Positions 1 through 11,537 of a DNA stretch of 64,000 nucleotides are shown here, in pieces. The stretch lies in the NCBI RefSeq assembly GCF_000753865.1, contig NZ_JQFW01000057.1, forward strand, positions 372,628 to 436,627, read 5' to 3'. This stretch comes from Alteromonas sp. LOR (GTDB taxonomy: Bacteria > Pseudomonadota > Gammaproteobacteria > Enterobacterales > Alteromonadaceae). The translations under genes and the position numbers were made by a program. Numbering within the stretch: position 1 is the stretch's first letter; each line of letters begins with the position of its first letter. The notes under the pieces are model-generated. The model was not told where the DNA came from. It was given only the letters and a program-made list of their open reading frames with translations, and made no database searches.

Positions 1-830
1 TGAGTGGCTGTAGATTGTTCATTGCGTTGTGCTGTCTCTTCAACGACTTCAGACTGAGCCATCTTACTTGGTGCTATTTTACTCGTAGCAATCTTATCCG
101 GAACATCTATACCCAAGTATTCATCATAACTAACGGTGGGATTACTGCCTATTGTGACGTTATTGTCTTCATCGAAATGAATGACCTCTAGTTTTACCTT
201 TGCAGTGCCTTTGCTGTGATAGCCCAACTTCACCGCAGCGGCATAAGACAAATCAATAACTCTATTGTCGTGAAAGGGGCCTCGATCGTTTACGCGAACA
301 ATTGCTTGTTTATTATTTTCTAAGTTTGTCACTCGCACGAAAGAGGGTAGAGGCAAGGTTTTGTGCGCTGCACTCATGGCAAACATATTGTAAGTTTCAC
401 CATTTGACGTAAGGTGGCCATGAAACTTCTGACCATACCAACTGGCATATCCTACCTTTTCGTAGCCTTTGCCTGAGGTCATCGGCGTATAATGTTTGCC
501 AAGGACTTTGTACGGTCTGTTGTTAAAGGTGCGGTAGGCTTCGAACTTAGGCACAGCGTCAAGGGTTTCTGGAAGTTTAGCCACGTAATTAGGGGCAGAG
601 TCTTGTGATTGTGTATAGCGACCAGTTTGGCCTGACTGACATCCGCTTAACAAAAACGCCGATACACATGAGAAAAGCAAAAAGCCTCGGGTACTTGAGT
701 GAATGAAACGCTTAACTAAATTTGGCGCGTTTAACAACGAAAGCAACGACAACAAGACCGATGAAAACAAAACTGATGGCAACAATATGCGACAAAGCTG
801 ATGCATTAGCTTTGAAATTTGCGTAAACAT
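1..830 (-). CDS. rlpA: RlpA-type septal/endolytic lytic transglycosylase lipoprotein, 3' end outside the window
   Basis: The gene is read on the minus strand and runs off the left edge, so any C-terminal SPOR domain is not visible. The product carries a lipobox (LLSGC, Cys near residue 64 from the ATG at 830) followed by the double-psi beta-barrel core of RlpA: YASWYGQKFHGHLTSNGE, AAHKTLPLP and VRVNDRGPF are all recognisable. Members cleave peptidoglycan strands lacking stem peptides and sit in the outer membrane. It follows mrdA-rodA directly (ATG about 15 bases after the rodA stop), the usual elongasome cluster. The leader before the lipobox is unusually long, so the true start may be a downstream ATG (806) or a TTG closer to the lipobox. 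The identity is firm; the start is uncertain. Confidence 0.88.
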   Translation of the reverse strand, partial: MFTQISKLMHQLCRILLPSVLFSSVLLSLLSLLNAPNLVKRFIHSSTRGFLLFSCVSAFLLSGCQSGQTGRYTQSQDSAPNYVAKLPETLDAVPKFEAYRTFNNRPYKVLGKHYTPMTSGKGYEKVGYASWYGQKFHGHLTSNGETYNMFAMSAAHKTLPLPSFVRVTNLENNKQAIVRVNDRGPFHDNRVIDLSYAAAVKLGYHSKGTAKVKLEVIHFDEDNNVTIGSNPTVSYDEYLGIDVPDKIATSKIAPSKMAQSEVVEETAQRNEQSTAT

Positions 831-844
831 TGAGAGTGGCAAGA

Positions 845-1960
845 TCATCGGGATATTAAACGTTTTTGCGTTGCAATAGACATAAGAATGCCAAAACCTG
901 CCATCAATGTCACCATAGATGTTCCACCATAGCTAACCAGTGGTAAAGGAACGCCCACAACGGGGAGAAGCCCCGATACCATGCCCATGTTAACGAATAC
1001 ATAGACAAAGAATGTTAGGGTTATGCTGCCGCCAAGTAGTTTTGAGAAAGCATCTTGAGCCCGACTAGAAATGATTAAACCGCGTAAAATAATGTATAAA
1101 TAGATAGCCAGTAATACCATAACGCCAGTAAGGCCAAATTCTTCACTAAAAACAGAAAAGATAAAGTCGGTATGTCGCTCTGGTAAAAACTCTAGTTGAG
1201 ACTGCGTACCTTGAAGCCAGCCCTTGCCCTCAACGCCACCGGAGCCAATCGCTATCTGAGACTGAATAATATGATAGCCCGAGCCAAGTGGGTCACTCTC
1301 AGGATTTAAAAACGTTAATACCCGCTGCTTTTGATAGTCCTTCATTAAGAAAAACCACATGATAGGGGCGAATGCGCCAATAAGCGCACCTACCAGAGAA
1401 ATAAGGCGCCAGCTCATTCCTGCAAGGAAGATGGCAAACACACCAGAGCTTGCAATAAGTAACGAAGTTCCTAAATCAGGCTGCTTGGCAATGAGCACCG
1501 TGGGCACTACCACCATAGTAAAGCCTAGCGCAATATGGTGCGTTCGCGGGGGTAGGGTATGTTTACTGATATACCATGCTACCATCATAGGTACGGCAAG
1601 CTTCATCAACTCCGATGGCTGAAAGCGAATGAAGCCAAAGTCTAGCCAGCGCTGCGCGCCTTTCCCCATATCACCAAAAAGTAAAACGGCAACTAACATA
1701 AGCAGCCCTACCGCGAAGGCAAAAGGTGAAAGGCGTCGATAGAAACCAGGCGGCAGTTGAGCCAGTATTGCCATAACGACAAAGCTTAAACCTAAGCGAG
1801 TAAACTGTCGCTCCATCTGCGCCATATCTTGACCTGACGCAGAATAGAGTGTGACTAGTCCAACGCCACTTAAGACCAACAGGCCAAGCAGCAACCAGCC
1901 ATCCACATGGATGCGCTGTAAAAAGCTTATTTTATCTGGCGTAATTGCCGTTCTTTTCAT
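845..1960 (-). CDS. rodA: Rod-shape SEDS peptidoglycan glycosyltransferase RodA
   Basis: This is a 371-residue polytopic inner-membrane protein of the SEDS (RodA/FtsW/SpoVE) family, about ten membrane segments. RodA polymerises lipid II glycan strands together with PBP2 during lateral wall growth. The diagnostic segment GYHIIQSQIAIGSGG is present, as is RHTDFIFSVFSEEFG, whose Asp near residue 263 corresponds to the essential SEDS aspartate. The C-terminal PLPLVSYGGTSM motif is also clear. Its ATG overlaps the stop of the upstream mrdA by one base (TAATG), so the two are probably translationally coupled. The length matches E. coli RodA (370). Confidence 0.97.
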   Translation of the reverse strand: MKRTAITPDKISFLQRIHVDGWLLLGLLVLSGVGLVTLYSASGQDMAQMERQFTRLGLSFVVMAILAQLPPGFYRRLSPFAFAVGLLMLVAVLLFGDMGKGAQRWLDFGFIRFQPSELMKLAVPMMVAWYISKHTLPPRTHHIALGFTMVVVPTVLIAKQPDLGTSLLIASSGVFAIFLAGMSWRLISLVGALIGAFAPIMWFFLMKDYQKQRVLTFLNPESDPLGSGYHIIQSQIAIGSGGVEGKGWLQGTQSQLEFLPERHTDFIFSVFSEEFGLTGVMVLLAIYLYIILRGLIISSRAQDAFSKLLGGSITLTFFVYVFVNMGMVSGLLPVVGVPLPLVSYGGTSMVTLMAGFGILMSIATQKRLISR

Positions 1961-3870
1961 TATTCGTCGAGCTCGCTGTCGATACTTGCGGTTTCAAAAC
2001 GTCTGTCTCGAAAATAAAAATCCATTAATTTCCTTGCTACAGGGGCCGCATTAGAGCTTCCGCCACCGGCATTTTCTAGCACCACCGTAATAGAAATTTC
2101 TGGGTTGTCGAAGGGCGCAAAGCCAACGTAGAGGGCGTTGTCGCGAAGCCTTTCATCCACTTCGTCTGCGTTGTATTTTTCGTCTTGCCCTACGGTAAAT
2201 AACTGAGCGGTTCCCGTCTTACCCGCAGATTCATAGGGCGTGTCGGCGAACGCAAAGCGTGCGGTTCCCTCTTCGCCATGAACCACATCGTGCATAGCAT
2301 TTAATACAATATCGAGGTTCTTCTCATCGTTAATCTGGATTGGGCGTGAGGTTTTCAATGGGATCAGGTCGTCTGTGCCATCAAGGTTTCTGTAACCGCG
2401 AATGATCTGAGGTATGTAACGCTCGCCTCGATTGACTAACGTGTTGATTGAGTGGGTAAGCTGAATAGGCGTGGCGGTCCAAAAGCTTTGTCCGATGCCA
2501 ACAGGAATAGTATCACCAATATACCAAGGTTGATTAAAGCGGGCGCGTTTCCACCCTCTGCTTGGCATATTCGCATCGGATTCTTCGTACAAATCGATAC
2601 CCGTGTAATCACCAAAGCCGAAATTTCGCATGGCCTCACTGATTTTATCGATACCCAAGTTATAGGCTAAATCGTAATAGTAGGTGTCACAGGACACTTC
2701 GATCGCTTTTGCAATGTCGACTTCACCATGACCCCATCGTTTCCAGTCTCGCCAAACGTGGTCTACGTTGGGTAATCGGTAGCGGCCGTTATCTTTAATA
2801 GTGTAGTCTTCAGTGACCGCACCGTCTTCTAAACCCAGTAAAGCCAGATGCGGCTTTATGGTAGATGCGGGTGAGTATTGGCCTTGAGTGGCGCGGTTAA
2901 TGAGCGGCCGGTTTGGTGAGTTGAGTAACGCGGAGTAATTTTTACTGCTGATACCGTGAACAAATAAATTCGGATCGTAGCCTGGGTTAGAGTAGAGCGC
3001 CAGCACACCGCCGGTCTTTACTTCTGAAATTACCACCGCACCACGAGTGCCCTCAAGTATACGCTGAGCTTCTTGTTGAAGAGATAAGTCAATATTAAGC
3101 ACAATATCCTTGCCAGGAGTTGGCGGCTCTACGTTTAGTACACGAATTATTCGTCCTTGATTATTCACTTCAACCTGTTGGTAGCCTACCTCGCCGTGAA
3201 GAAGTTCCTCGTGGTATTTCTCTATGCCAAGCTTACCAATATCATAGGTGGCGGCGTAGTTATCTTCTTGTCCGGCTTCAACTATCTTTTGCAAGTCCCG
3301 TTTGTTAATGCGTGCTACGTAGCCAAGTACGTGAGTGAGGGTTTCTGCATAGGGGTAATGGCGAGCAAGACGAGCTTCAATTTGCACACCTTTAAACTTG
3401 TGCTTACTGGCTGAGAAAATAGCCACTTCTTCTTCAGATAGTTCCGTGCGCAAAACAATAGGTTTGAAGCGGCGAGTACCCTTTAAGTTTTTCTGAAAGC
3501 GTTTAATTTCGTCATCAGTAATATCCATAAGCGTGGTAATTCGCGCTAATGTTTCATCGATGTCGTTAACTTTTTCTGGAATGACTTCTAAACTAAACAC
3601 GGGTCTATTTTCGGCAAGCAATACACCATTTCGGTCGTAAATTAGCCCCCGATTTGGCGCAACAGGCAGTACCTTAATGCGATTGCCATTTGAGCGAGTT
3701 TGATAGTCATCGTGTTGTGTCACTTGCAAAGAATAGAGATTATTAAGCACGATGCCCAGCATGGCGGTAACAATGATAAAGGCAATGGTTGCACGACGGG
3801 CAAACAGATTGGCTTCCGCTGAGTGGTCGCGAATAGCTTGACGCTTACGGTGCATTGAATTCCTTTGCAT
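1960..3870 (-). CDS. mrdA: Penicillin-binding protein 2, elongasome transpeptidase
   Basis: The product is a 636-residue class B penicillin-binding protein anchored by one N-terminal membrane segment (about residues 27-47), with a dimerisation domain and a C-terminal transpeptidase domain. The catalytic triad motifs are visible: STIK near 333-336, SCD near 392 and KTGTAQ near 549. It cross-links peptidoglycan during elongation and partners with RodA, encoded directly downstream with a one-base overlap. The gene starts 12 bases after the rlmH stop, so rlmH, mrdA, rodA and rlpA probably share a transcript. Length and motifs are typical of the family. Confidence 0.97.
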   Translation of the reverse strand: MQRNSMHRKRQAIRDHSAEANLFARRATIAFIIVTAMLGIVLNNLYSLQVTQHDDYQTRSNGNRIKVLPVAPNRGLIYDRNGVLLAENRPVFSLEVIPEKVNDIDETLARITTLMDITDDEIKRFQKNLKGTRRFKPIVLRTELSEEEVAIFSASKHKFKGVQIEARLARHYPYAETLTHVLGYVARINKRDLQKIVEAGQEDNYAATYDIGKLGIEKYHEELLHGEVGYQQVEVNNQGRIIRVLNVEPPTPGKDIVLNIDLSLQQEAQRILEGTRGAVVISEVKTGGVLALYSNPGYDPNLFVHGISSKNYSALLNSPNRPLINRATQGQYSPASTIKPHLALLGLEDGAVTEDYTIKDNGRYRLPNVDHVWRDWKRWGHGEVDIAKAIEVSCDTYYYDLAYNLGIDKISEAMRNFGFGDYTGIDLYEESDANMPSRGWKRARFNQPWYIGDTIPVGIGQSFWTATPIQLTHSINTLVNRGERYIPQIIRGYRNLDGTDDLIPLKTSRPIQINDEKNLDIVLNAMHDVVHGEEGTARFAFADTPYESAGKTGTAQLFTVGQDEKYNADEVDERLRDNALYVGFAPFDNPEISITVVLENAGGGSSNAAPVARKLMDFYFRDRRFETASIDSELDE

Positions 3871-3882
3871 TAATGACTGCTT

Positions 3883-4356
3883 CTATTCTCTATGATAAGG
3901 GTGATTCTGTGTGACTGACCATGCGCGGTAAACGCTTTCTACCAGGATAATACGAACTAAAGGGTGAGGAAGTGTGAGCGCTGATAATGACCACTTTTGT
4001 TCAGAAGCCGCTATGCAAGAGGGGGCTAATCCTTCAGGACCACCAATGAGCAAGCTAACATCTCTACCGTCCATCTTCCAATTATCTAGCTGTTTTGCCA
4101 GCATTGGTGTATCCCATGGCTTTCCGGTTACCTCAAGCGTCACTACGCGGTTGCCTTTGGGAATGGCCGCCAACATCTGCTCGCCCTCTTTTTCGAGGAT
4201 CCGTTTGATGTCTGCGTTTTTTCCACGTTTGCCGGCCGGTATTTCAGTAATGCTCACGGGCATATCGCTGGGGAATCGACGGATAAACTCGTCGACGCCC
4301 GCGGATACCCATGAAGGCATTTTTGTTCCCACAGCAACAATTTGAATCTTCAACAC
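3883..4356 (-). CDS. rlmH: 23S rRNA (pseudouridine1915-N3)-methyltransferase RlmH
   Basis: This 157-residue SPOUT-class methyltransferase methylates pseudouridine 1915 in helix 69 of 23S rRNA on assembled 70S ribosomes. The start ([16 protein letters not shown]), the SAM-binding knot loop LLIGGPEG near residue 105 and the C-terminal tail ending [15 protein letters not shown] are all hallmarks. The length equals the usual 155-157. It lies between rsfS and mrdA, the standard gammaproteobacterial order. The 85-base gap to rsfS contains nothing I recognise. Confidence 0.97.
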   Translation of the reverse strand: MLKIQIVAVGTKMPSWVSAGVDEFIRRFPSDMPVSITEIPAGKRGKNADIKRILEKEGEQMLAAIPKGNRVVTLEVTGKPWDTPMLAKQLDNWKMDGRDVSLLIGGPEGLAPSCIAASEQKWSLSALTLPHPLVRIILVESVYRAWSVTQNHPYHRE

Positions 4357-4441
4357 TGCACCATGAATGACAGTCCTAACCTTAATGGCTGTTGTGGATG
4401 AATATAAGACATGCTGATTACTGGCTCTGTTAGGGCGAGCC

Positions 4442-4759
4442 CTATGACCAGAGCTTTTCTAGTTGATAAAAGTCTCGGGTTTCATCTTGCATAACGTGCA
4501 AAATGACATCGCCGAAATCAACCAGTACCCATTCTCCGGTGTCTTTGCCGTCAACGTGTCCAGGCGCATGCCCAGCATTTTTCGCTTCAACCAATACATT
4601 CTCTGCAATTGAGGATACGTGACGTTTTGAATTACCAGAACAAATGATCATGGTATCTGTAATGGTCGACTTACCTCTAACATCAAGCTCAATGATATCA
4701 CGGCCTTTCATGTCATCTATTTTGTCTTTAACAAACTGCTTAAGTTGTAGACTCTCCAA
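4442..4759 (-). CDS. rsfS: Ribosomal silencing factor RsfS
   Basis: This 105-residue protein of the RsfS/Iojap family binds ribosomal protein uL14 and blocks subunit joining when nutrients are scarce. The segments [32 protein letters not shown] and [16 protein letters not shown] match the family fold, including the conserved W-V-L-V-D-F-G-D-V core. It begins 11 bases after the nadD stop and belongs to the holA-nadD-rsfS-rlmH string. No anomaly is seen. Confidence 0.96.
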   Translation of the reverse strand: MESLQLKQFVKDKIDDMKGRDIIELDVRGKSTITDTMIICSGNSKRHVSSIAENVLVEAKNAGHAPGHVDGKDTGEWVLVDFGDVILHVMQDETRDFYQLEKLWS

Positions 4760-4770
4760 GTTTTTTCCTC

Positions 4771-5436
4771 TTATCTTTCTTCAATATATAACTGGTTGGC
4801 ATCAATATATTCAATGACGCTGTTTGGTATCCAGTTTTCAATAAAATCTTGAACGGCTTTATCTAAAGCCCCTGCGTTTTTTTGGGTTATGGTATTGCGC
4901 AACTGCGTTGACGAAATTGCTTTAAGGGGAGTATCAACTAACAATACATATCCATTTTTACGTTGATGTAACTGCGCCGCATCTCGAGTAACAACGGGTT
5001 TGAGCCAATCTGCTACAGCCGGTGGTGGGGCGAAATTATCGTCGTCCCTTCGCATTACAACAAGGTGGCAATACGTTAATAAGCATTCCCACTCGTACCA
5101 CTTATCTAGATTATACAGTGAATCGGCACCAATGAGAAAACAGATTGTCTCGTCGGTTTGAGAATTTAATTCTCGCAGTGTTTTTACCGTATAAGAAGGA
5201 GAGGGAAGAGAGAGCTCAATCAGCTCTGCGTGAAGCTTAGGGTTTTGTTCGCAACACAGATTGATCATATTCACTCTGTGCTCTTCAGACACTGATACCG
5301 ATTTATGAGGCGCCAACTTGCATGGCATCAGATAAACAGAGTCAATGGCTAAGGTTTCTGCGGCATTGAGCGCAGGCGTAATGTGACCGTAGTGGGGTGG
5401 ATTAAACGTACCGCCCAATATCGCTTTTAAGGCCAC
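4771..5436 (-). CDS. nadD: Nicotinate-nucleotide adenylyltransferase NadD
   Basis: This 221-residue cytoplasmic enzyme adenylates nicotinic acid mononucleotide to deamido-NAD in NAD biosynthesis. The nucleotidyltransferase motif GGTFNPPHYGH is at residues 8-18, and the family ISSTQLR motif is near the C-terminus. The ATG lies two bases after the holA stop, consistent with one operon. The length is typical (E. coli 213). Confidence 0.96.
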   Translation of the reverse strand: MALKAILGGTFNPPHYGHITPALNAAETLAIDSVYLMPCKLAPHKSVSVSEEHRVNMINLCCEQNPKLHAELIELSLPSPSYTVKTLRELNSQTDETICFLIGADSLYNLDKWYEWECLLTYCHLVVMRRDDDNFAPPPAVADWLKPVVTRDAAQLHQRKNGYVLLVDTPLKAISSTQLRNTITQKNAGALDKAVQDFIENWIPNSVIEYIDANQLYIEER

Positions 5437-5438
5437 AG

Positions 5439-6467
5439 CTATTTATCCAATAACGGGATGTTAGCCAAATTTACACCCATAAACATCATACATAGGTGGC
5501 ATAGCTTTACATAAGGACGGGAGATAACTTGTTGCTTAAAGGCAAGGTCGGCTTGACTCAACGCGTGTTGAATACTTTCTAGCTGTTGTAAAGAAAGCCG
5601 CTGCATTGCATTTTGATATACCGCTTGTTTATTTCGCCAAATACCAAATTTCTGCCATTGTATAGGCTGGCCTTGTTGTTCAGCCGCTTTTAAATTCCAC
5701 AGCTGTTCCCACTCTCTCACTAATGCCCAAATGATTATATTTGGCTCTAAACCCTCACTTTCTAATCGGTAGAGCATTTTAATACAGCGGGTGCTCTCTC
5801 CATTAAGCATCACATCAACAAGCTGAAACACGCTGTAGCGGGATTGATCGACCATCGCTCGCTCAATTTGCTCATCGGTAACAGACTGATGCGGATAAAG
5901 CAGCGCGAGTTTATCTATCTCTTGTTTAGCGGCTAGCAGATTTCCTTCACAAAAGTCTGAAATCATTTTTGCGCCATTGGGTGATACAGAAAGCTGATGC
6001 GAGGTGAGTTGCTGGTTTATCCAAGTGCTTAATTGGCGTCCTTCAAGGGGATAACATAGTGTGGATGCGCCTATTTCGTCGAGAACCTTAAACCATTTTC
6101 CACGCTGTACGTCTTTACCAATTTTAGGCCCATGAATGAGTAGCAGCATATCTGGGTTAAGTTTAGCGGCGACTTCTTGCAGCATTTTACTGCCCTCCGT
6201 GCCTGGTTTACCGGTGGGAAGTTCTAGCTCAATAAATTGCTGGCTTGAAAACAAAGACATACTTTGCGTTGCCTCAAGCAGCTGGTTCCATGAAAAACCT
6301 GTGTCAGCAACCAGGGTAGTTCTCTCGTCAAATCCCTTTAATTTTGCTTGTGCTCGAATTTGCTCGATAACGTCGAACTTCTGCTGCGGCTCGTCCCCAA
6401 ACACCATATAACAGGGTCTCAGACCTTTTTTGATGTCTTGATGAAACTGGTTTGGATAAATTTGCAT
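5439..6467 (-). CDS. holA: DNA polymerase III subunit delta
   Basis: This 342-residue protein is the delta subunit of the clamp loader, which opens the beta clamp during DNA replication. The N-terminus (IYPNQFHQDIKKGLRPCYMVFGDE) and the middle AAA-like region match HolA. The beta-clamp interaction segment is near residues 70-76 (SMSLFSSQQ). Length is 343 in E. coli. The gene sits 16 bases after the lptE stop and just before nadD, the standard order. Confidence 0.95.
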   Translation of the reverse strand: MQIYPNQFHQDIKKGLRPCYMVFGDEPQQKFDVIEQIRAQAKLKGFDERTTLVADTGFSWNQLLEATQSMSLFSSQQFIELELPTGKPGTEGSKMLQEVAAKLNPDMLLLIHGPKIGKDVQRGKWFKVLDEIGASTLCYPLEGRQLSTWINQQLTSHQLSVSPNGAKMISDFCEGNLLAAKQEIDKLALLYPHQSVTDEQIERAMVDQSRYSVFQLVDVMLNGESTRCIKMLYRLESEGLEPNIIIWALVREWEQLWNLKAAEQQGQPIQWQKFGIWRNKQAVYQNAMQRLSLQQLESIQHALSQADLAFKQQVISRPYVKLCHLCMMFMGVNLANIPLLDK

Positions 6468-6483
6468 GCCTAGTTGTCAGTCA

Positions 6484-7008
6484 TCATTTTTCAATGTCCA
6501 ATGCAGCAACCGCTTGACCGGATAAGCGTCTAATGATCATATCCGCTGCCTCGGCGCGCATTTCATCAAGCATTAAATCAAGCTCTCTCGATTTTGCTAA
6601 CACCTGATCGGGGTCGTCCTGATAATCCCTTACTACTTCAAACTGTGCCATCATTGGCTCTTTGTTAGGAAAGGACACGCGATAACGCACCACATAAATG
6701 AGATCGTACTCCGCCACCTGACCCGATGGATAAACGGATAAAAGTTGGCGGTCCAACTTTTCCGGTAAAAGGTAGATGCTGATGTTCTCATTCGGCGCGC
6801 TGTCGCTACCCCGTTCTTGTGACTTTAATCCATAAATGTTCAATCTATTGTCGAGCGCACGCGCTAAGGGCGCATGTGCTCGGGCACTTTCAATTACAAT
6901 AGTGTTGATATTGTCAGGAAGGCTGGGGGCGCCACGCAGGTGAAAACCACAGCTAGTAAGGGTGCTCACTATCGCTGCAATACCGACTAATTTTAAAAGT
7001 GCATTCAT
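6484..7008 (-). CDS. lptE: LPS-assembly lipoprotein LptE
   Basis: The product is an outer-membrane lipoprotein that plugs the LptD barrel and helps insert lipopolysaccharide. From the ATG at 7008 it begins MNALLKLVGIAAIVSTLTSC, giving a clean lipoprotein signal with Cys20, followed by the family start GFHLRGAPSLP. An upstream in-frame ATG at 7035 would add nine residues, overlap the end of leuS by 14 bases and spoil the signal peptide, so I prefer 7008. leuS is upstream and holA downstream, as usual. Confidence 0.94.
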   Translation of the reverse strand: MNALLKLVGIAAIVSTLTSCGFHLRGAPSLPDNINTIVIESARAHAPLARALDNRLNIYGLKSQERGSDSAPNENISIYLLPEKLDRQLLSVYPSGQVAEYDLIYVVRYRVSFPNKEPMMAQFEVVRDYQDDPDQVLAKSRELDLMLDEMRAEAADMIIRRLSGQAVAALDIEK

Positions 7009-7021
7009 TATCAATAGTCGC

Positions 7022-9643
<2,622 letters not shown>

Positions 9644-9832
9644 TTATTAAGTTGAAACGTTCTTACTTTGCTAGATGGTCGTTATTATTGGTCCAAGACT
9701 GGCACCAAAAAATGGCACCAAAAGGTAATAGCAACGAAAATGTAGCAAGTTGAATACATATGTAGCCGCATAGAATACCCCACGGGAGAGTCATGCCTCA
9801 ATAGCTTAACGTATATGAGCGGGATTTTTATT

Positions 9833-9861
9833 GCCACTTGCTGTAAAAATAAGCAAGTGGC
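9833..9861. terminator. Hairpin between leuS and the chemoreceptor gene, possible terminator
   Basis: A perfect 10-bp inverted repeat (GCCACTTGCT / AGCAAGTGGC) with a 9-base A/T-rich loop lies 35 bases beyond the stop of the chemoreceptor gene. On the plus strand it is followed by GGTTTT; on the minus strand by AATAAAAA. The U-tract is therefore poor in the direction that would serve the chemoreceptor gene. It is a clear RNA hairpin, but its role as a terminator is uncertain. Confidence 0.45.
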
Positions 9862-9895
9862 GGTTTTCATTGGGATGGTTTAAAAGCGTATAGTG

Positions 9896-11194
9896 TTATC
9901 TGATTATCTTTGAGACCGTCTGAGACACGTTTGTTGCACCTTTGAGGATCTCATCCATTACGCCCTGTACTTGCTTTATTTGCTGGCTATTGCGCTCTAC
10001 ATTCTCATTAACGCTTTCCATTTTACTGGTGGACTGATTGGCAAGTTTACGATTTTCAGCGACTACAGATTCAATTTCCACGGTGGAGTGGCTTGTTCTC
10101 TGTGCTAGTTGTCTCACCTCGTCGGCAACTACGGCAAATCCACGTCCCTGATCCCCAGCTCGCGCGGCTTCAATAGCAGCATTAAGCGCCAAAAGGTTAG
10201 TTTGGTCTGCAATGCCACTAATGGTAGTGACTATCGCTTCTATTTTTAACGACTGTTCACTCAATTCACGCATGAGCTTATTGGTCTGCTCCACTTCTTC
10301 TAACGCTACTTCAAATGTATCTATGCTCTGTTGGAGAGAGTTTGAACCGTCAGCCGCTATTTGGGAAGTTTCCTCCGCAGTAGAAACTGCAAGTTCAGCT
10401 GCCTGCGCCACTGCATTCTTTTCATTCATTTGCGCCGTAATATCAGAGGCGAATTTGATAATTTTAACCACGTTCCCAGTGCTATCCCTCACTGGGTTGT
10501 AAGTTGCCTCAAGCCACAAAGTTTCGTTATTCGCATCGACCCGTTCAAATGTACCCGAGTAAAACTCACCCTGTGCTAGCAAGTCCCAAAAGTTTGGGTT
10601 TTTTTGATAAAACTCCTCTTTGCAAAACATGCGGTGATGTTTACCGCGGATCTCATCTAGGCTGTATTTGATAGTGGCGGTAAAATTTTGGTTTGCAGTG
10701 ATGATTGTGCCATCAAGTTCAAATTCAATGACAGCCATTGACCTATTCAAGGCGTCTGATGTTGCTTTTGTTGAAGAAGCGTCTTGTTCTTGAACGGTGA
10801 CGTCGTGATAGATAGCATGAATTTCATCTTCATGCCCAGTGTGAACTTTCATAAAGCTTGCTTGAAGACATTTAATATCTCCAAATTTCGTTTTGTAGCT
10901 GACCTTAGTTGAAAAACTTGGTTGGCTCACTACCTTGTCCCAAAGCAAGTGTCCTGAGGATTCATTGTTTTTGTCAGTAAAGTGAATGTCGCCATGAGTA
11001 AATGAAGAAGCATCGTTACCGCTGCGCTCTAGCAGTGCTAAAAATTGGGAAGAGGCAAATGTGCAATTACCTTGCTTGCTGTAAATAGCATAATTGGCAC
11101 AGCTTTTAAGCGTGTTGAGCACATCTGTATGCTTTTTTACTTGGTCCATAAGTAATGAAATATCCTCATCATATCGTGATTTTGTCACAAGCAT
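9896..11194 (-). CDS. Soluble PAS-domain methyl-accepting chemotaxis protein
   Basis: This 432-residue cytoplasmic receptor lacks any membrane segment. An N-terminal PAS-like region (about 20-125) is followed by a second PAS domain (about 140-260) with a typical PAC end ([13 protein letters not shown]). A short coiled-coil signalling domain then carries the conserved hairpin tip [20 protein letters not shown] and [15 protein letters not shown], which bind CheA and CheW. The domain order resembles BdlA- and Aer2-type soluble receptors that sense redox or oxygen through flavin or haem; the ligand here is unknown. It stands alone, with no che genes nearby. Confidence 0.9.
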   Translation of the reverse strand: MLVTKSRYDEDISLLMDQVKKHTDVLNTLKSCANYAIYSKQGNCTFASSQFLALLERSGNDASSFTHGDIHFTDKNNESSGHLLWDKVVSQPSFSTKVSYKTKFGDIKCLQASFMKVHTGHEDEIHAIYHDVTVQEQDASSTKATSDALNRSMAVIEFELDGTIITANQNFTATIKYSLDEIRGKHHRMFCKEEFYQKNPNFWDLLAQGEFYSGTFERVDANNETLWLEATYNPVRDSTGNVVKIIKFASDITAQMNEKNAVAQAAELAVSTAEETSQIAADGSNSLQQSIDTFEVALEEVEQTNKLMRELSEQSLKIEAIVTTISGIADQTNLLALNAAIEAARAGDQGRGFAVVADEVRQLAQRTSHSTVEIESVVAENRKLANQSTSKMESVNENVERNSQQIKQVQGVMDEILKGATNVSQTVSKIIR

Positions 11195-11537
11195 TTTTAT
11201 TCGCTTCCTCTCGTCAAGTTGATAAAGGTTAGCACCACTTCTAAAAAAACGACTGTGACAGAAGATTAAATTGCATTAATGAAAAATGCTTTGATCAACA
11301 CAGAAAAAATATCAGCGTACCCAACCAAATAAGATGTTATGCGTGCTATATGTTCACAATTTTCTCGGAAATGGCAAACAGAACAATTATACCTTGGGTT
11401 AAAAAGCGCTAGTGGCTATTACAATTTGTCTGATTCTTGTTCATTTGCGCCATGAAATTGTGGCAACGGGCGATAAGGGTTTGACACCCCAGTTAAATAG
11501 AGTTTCACTTACCTAAAAGCACTATAAAAAGAATGAT
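11195..11537. other. Divergent intergenic region, chemoreceptor / Lon-like protease
   Basis: The two flanking genes diverge, so both promoters should lie in these 343 bases. A TTGACA hexamer is present at 11481 on the plus strand, but no convincing -10 box stands 16-18 bases downstream. I see no ORF, tRNA or strong hairpin. Confidence 0.5.

Noticed and set aside
9685..9870. 61-codon minus-strand frame between leuS and the chemoreceptor
   Set aside because: It has no ribosome binding site or family match, and runs through a perfect hairpin.
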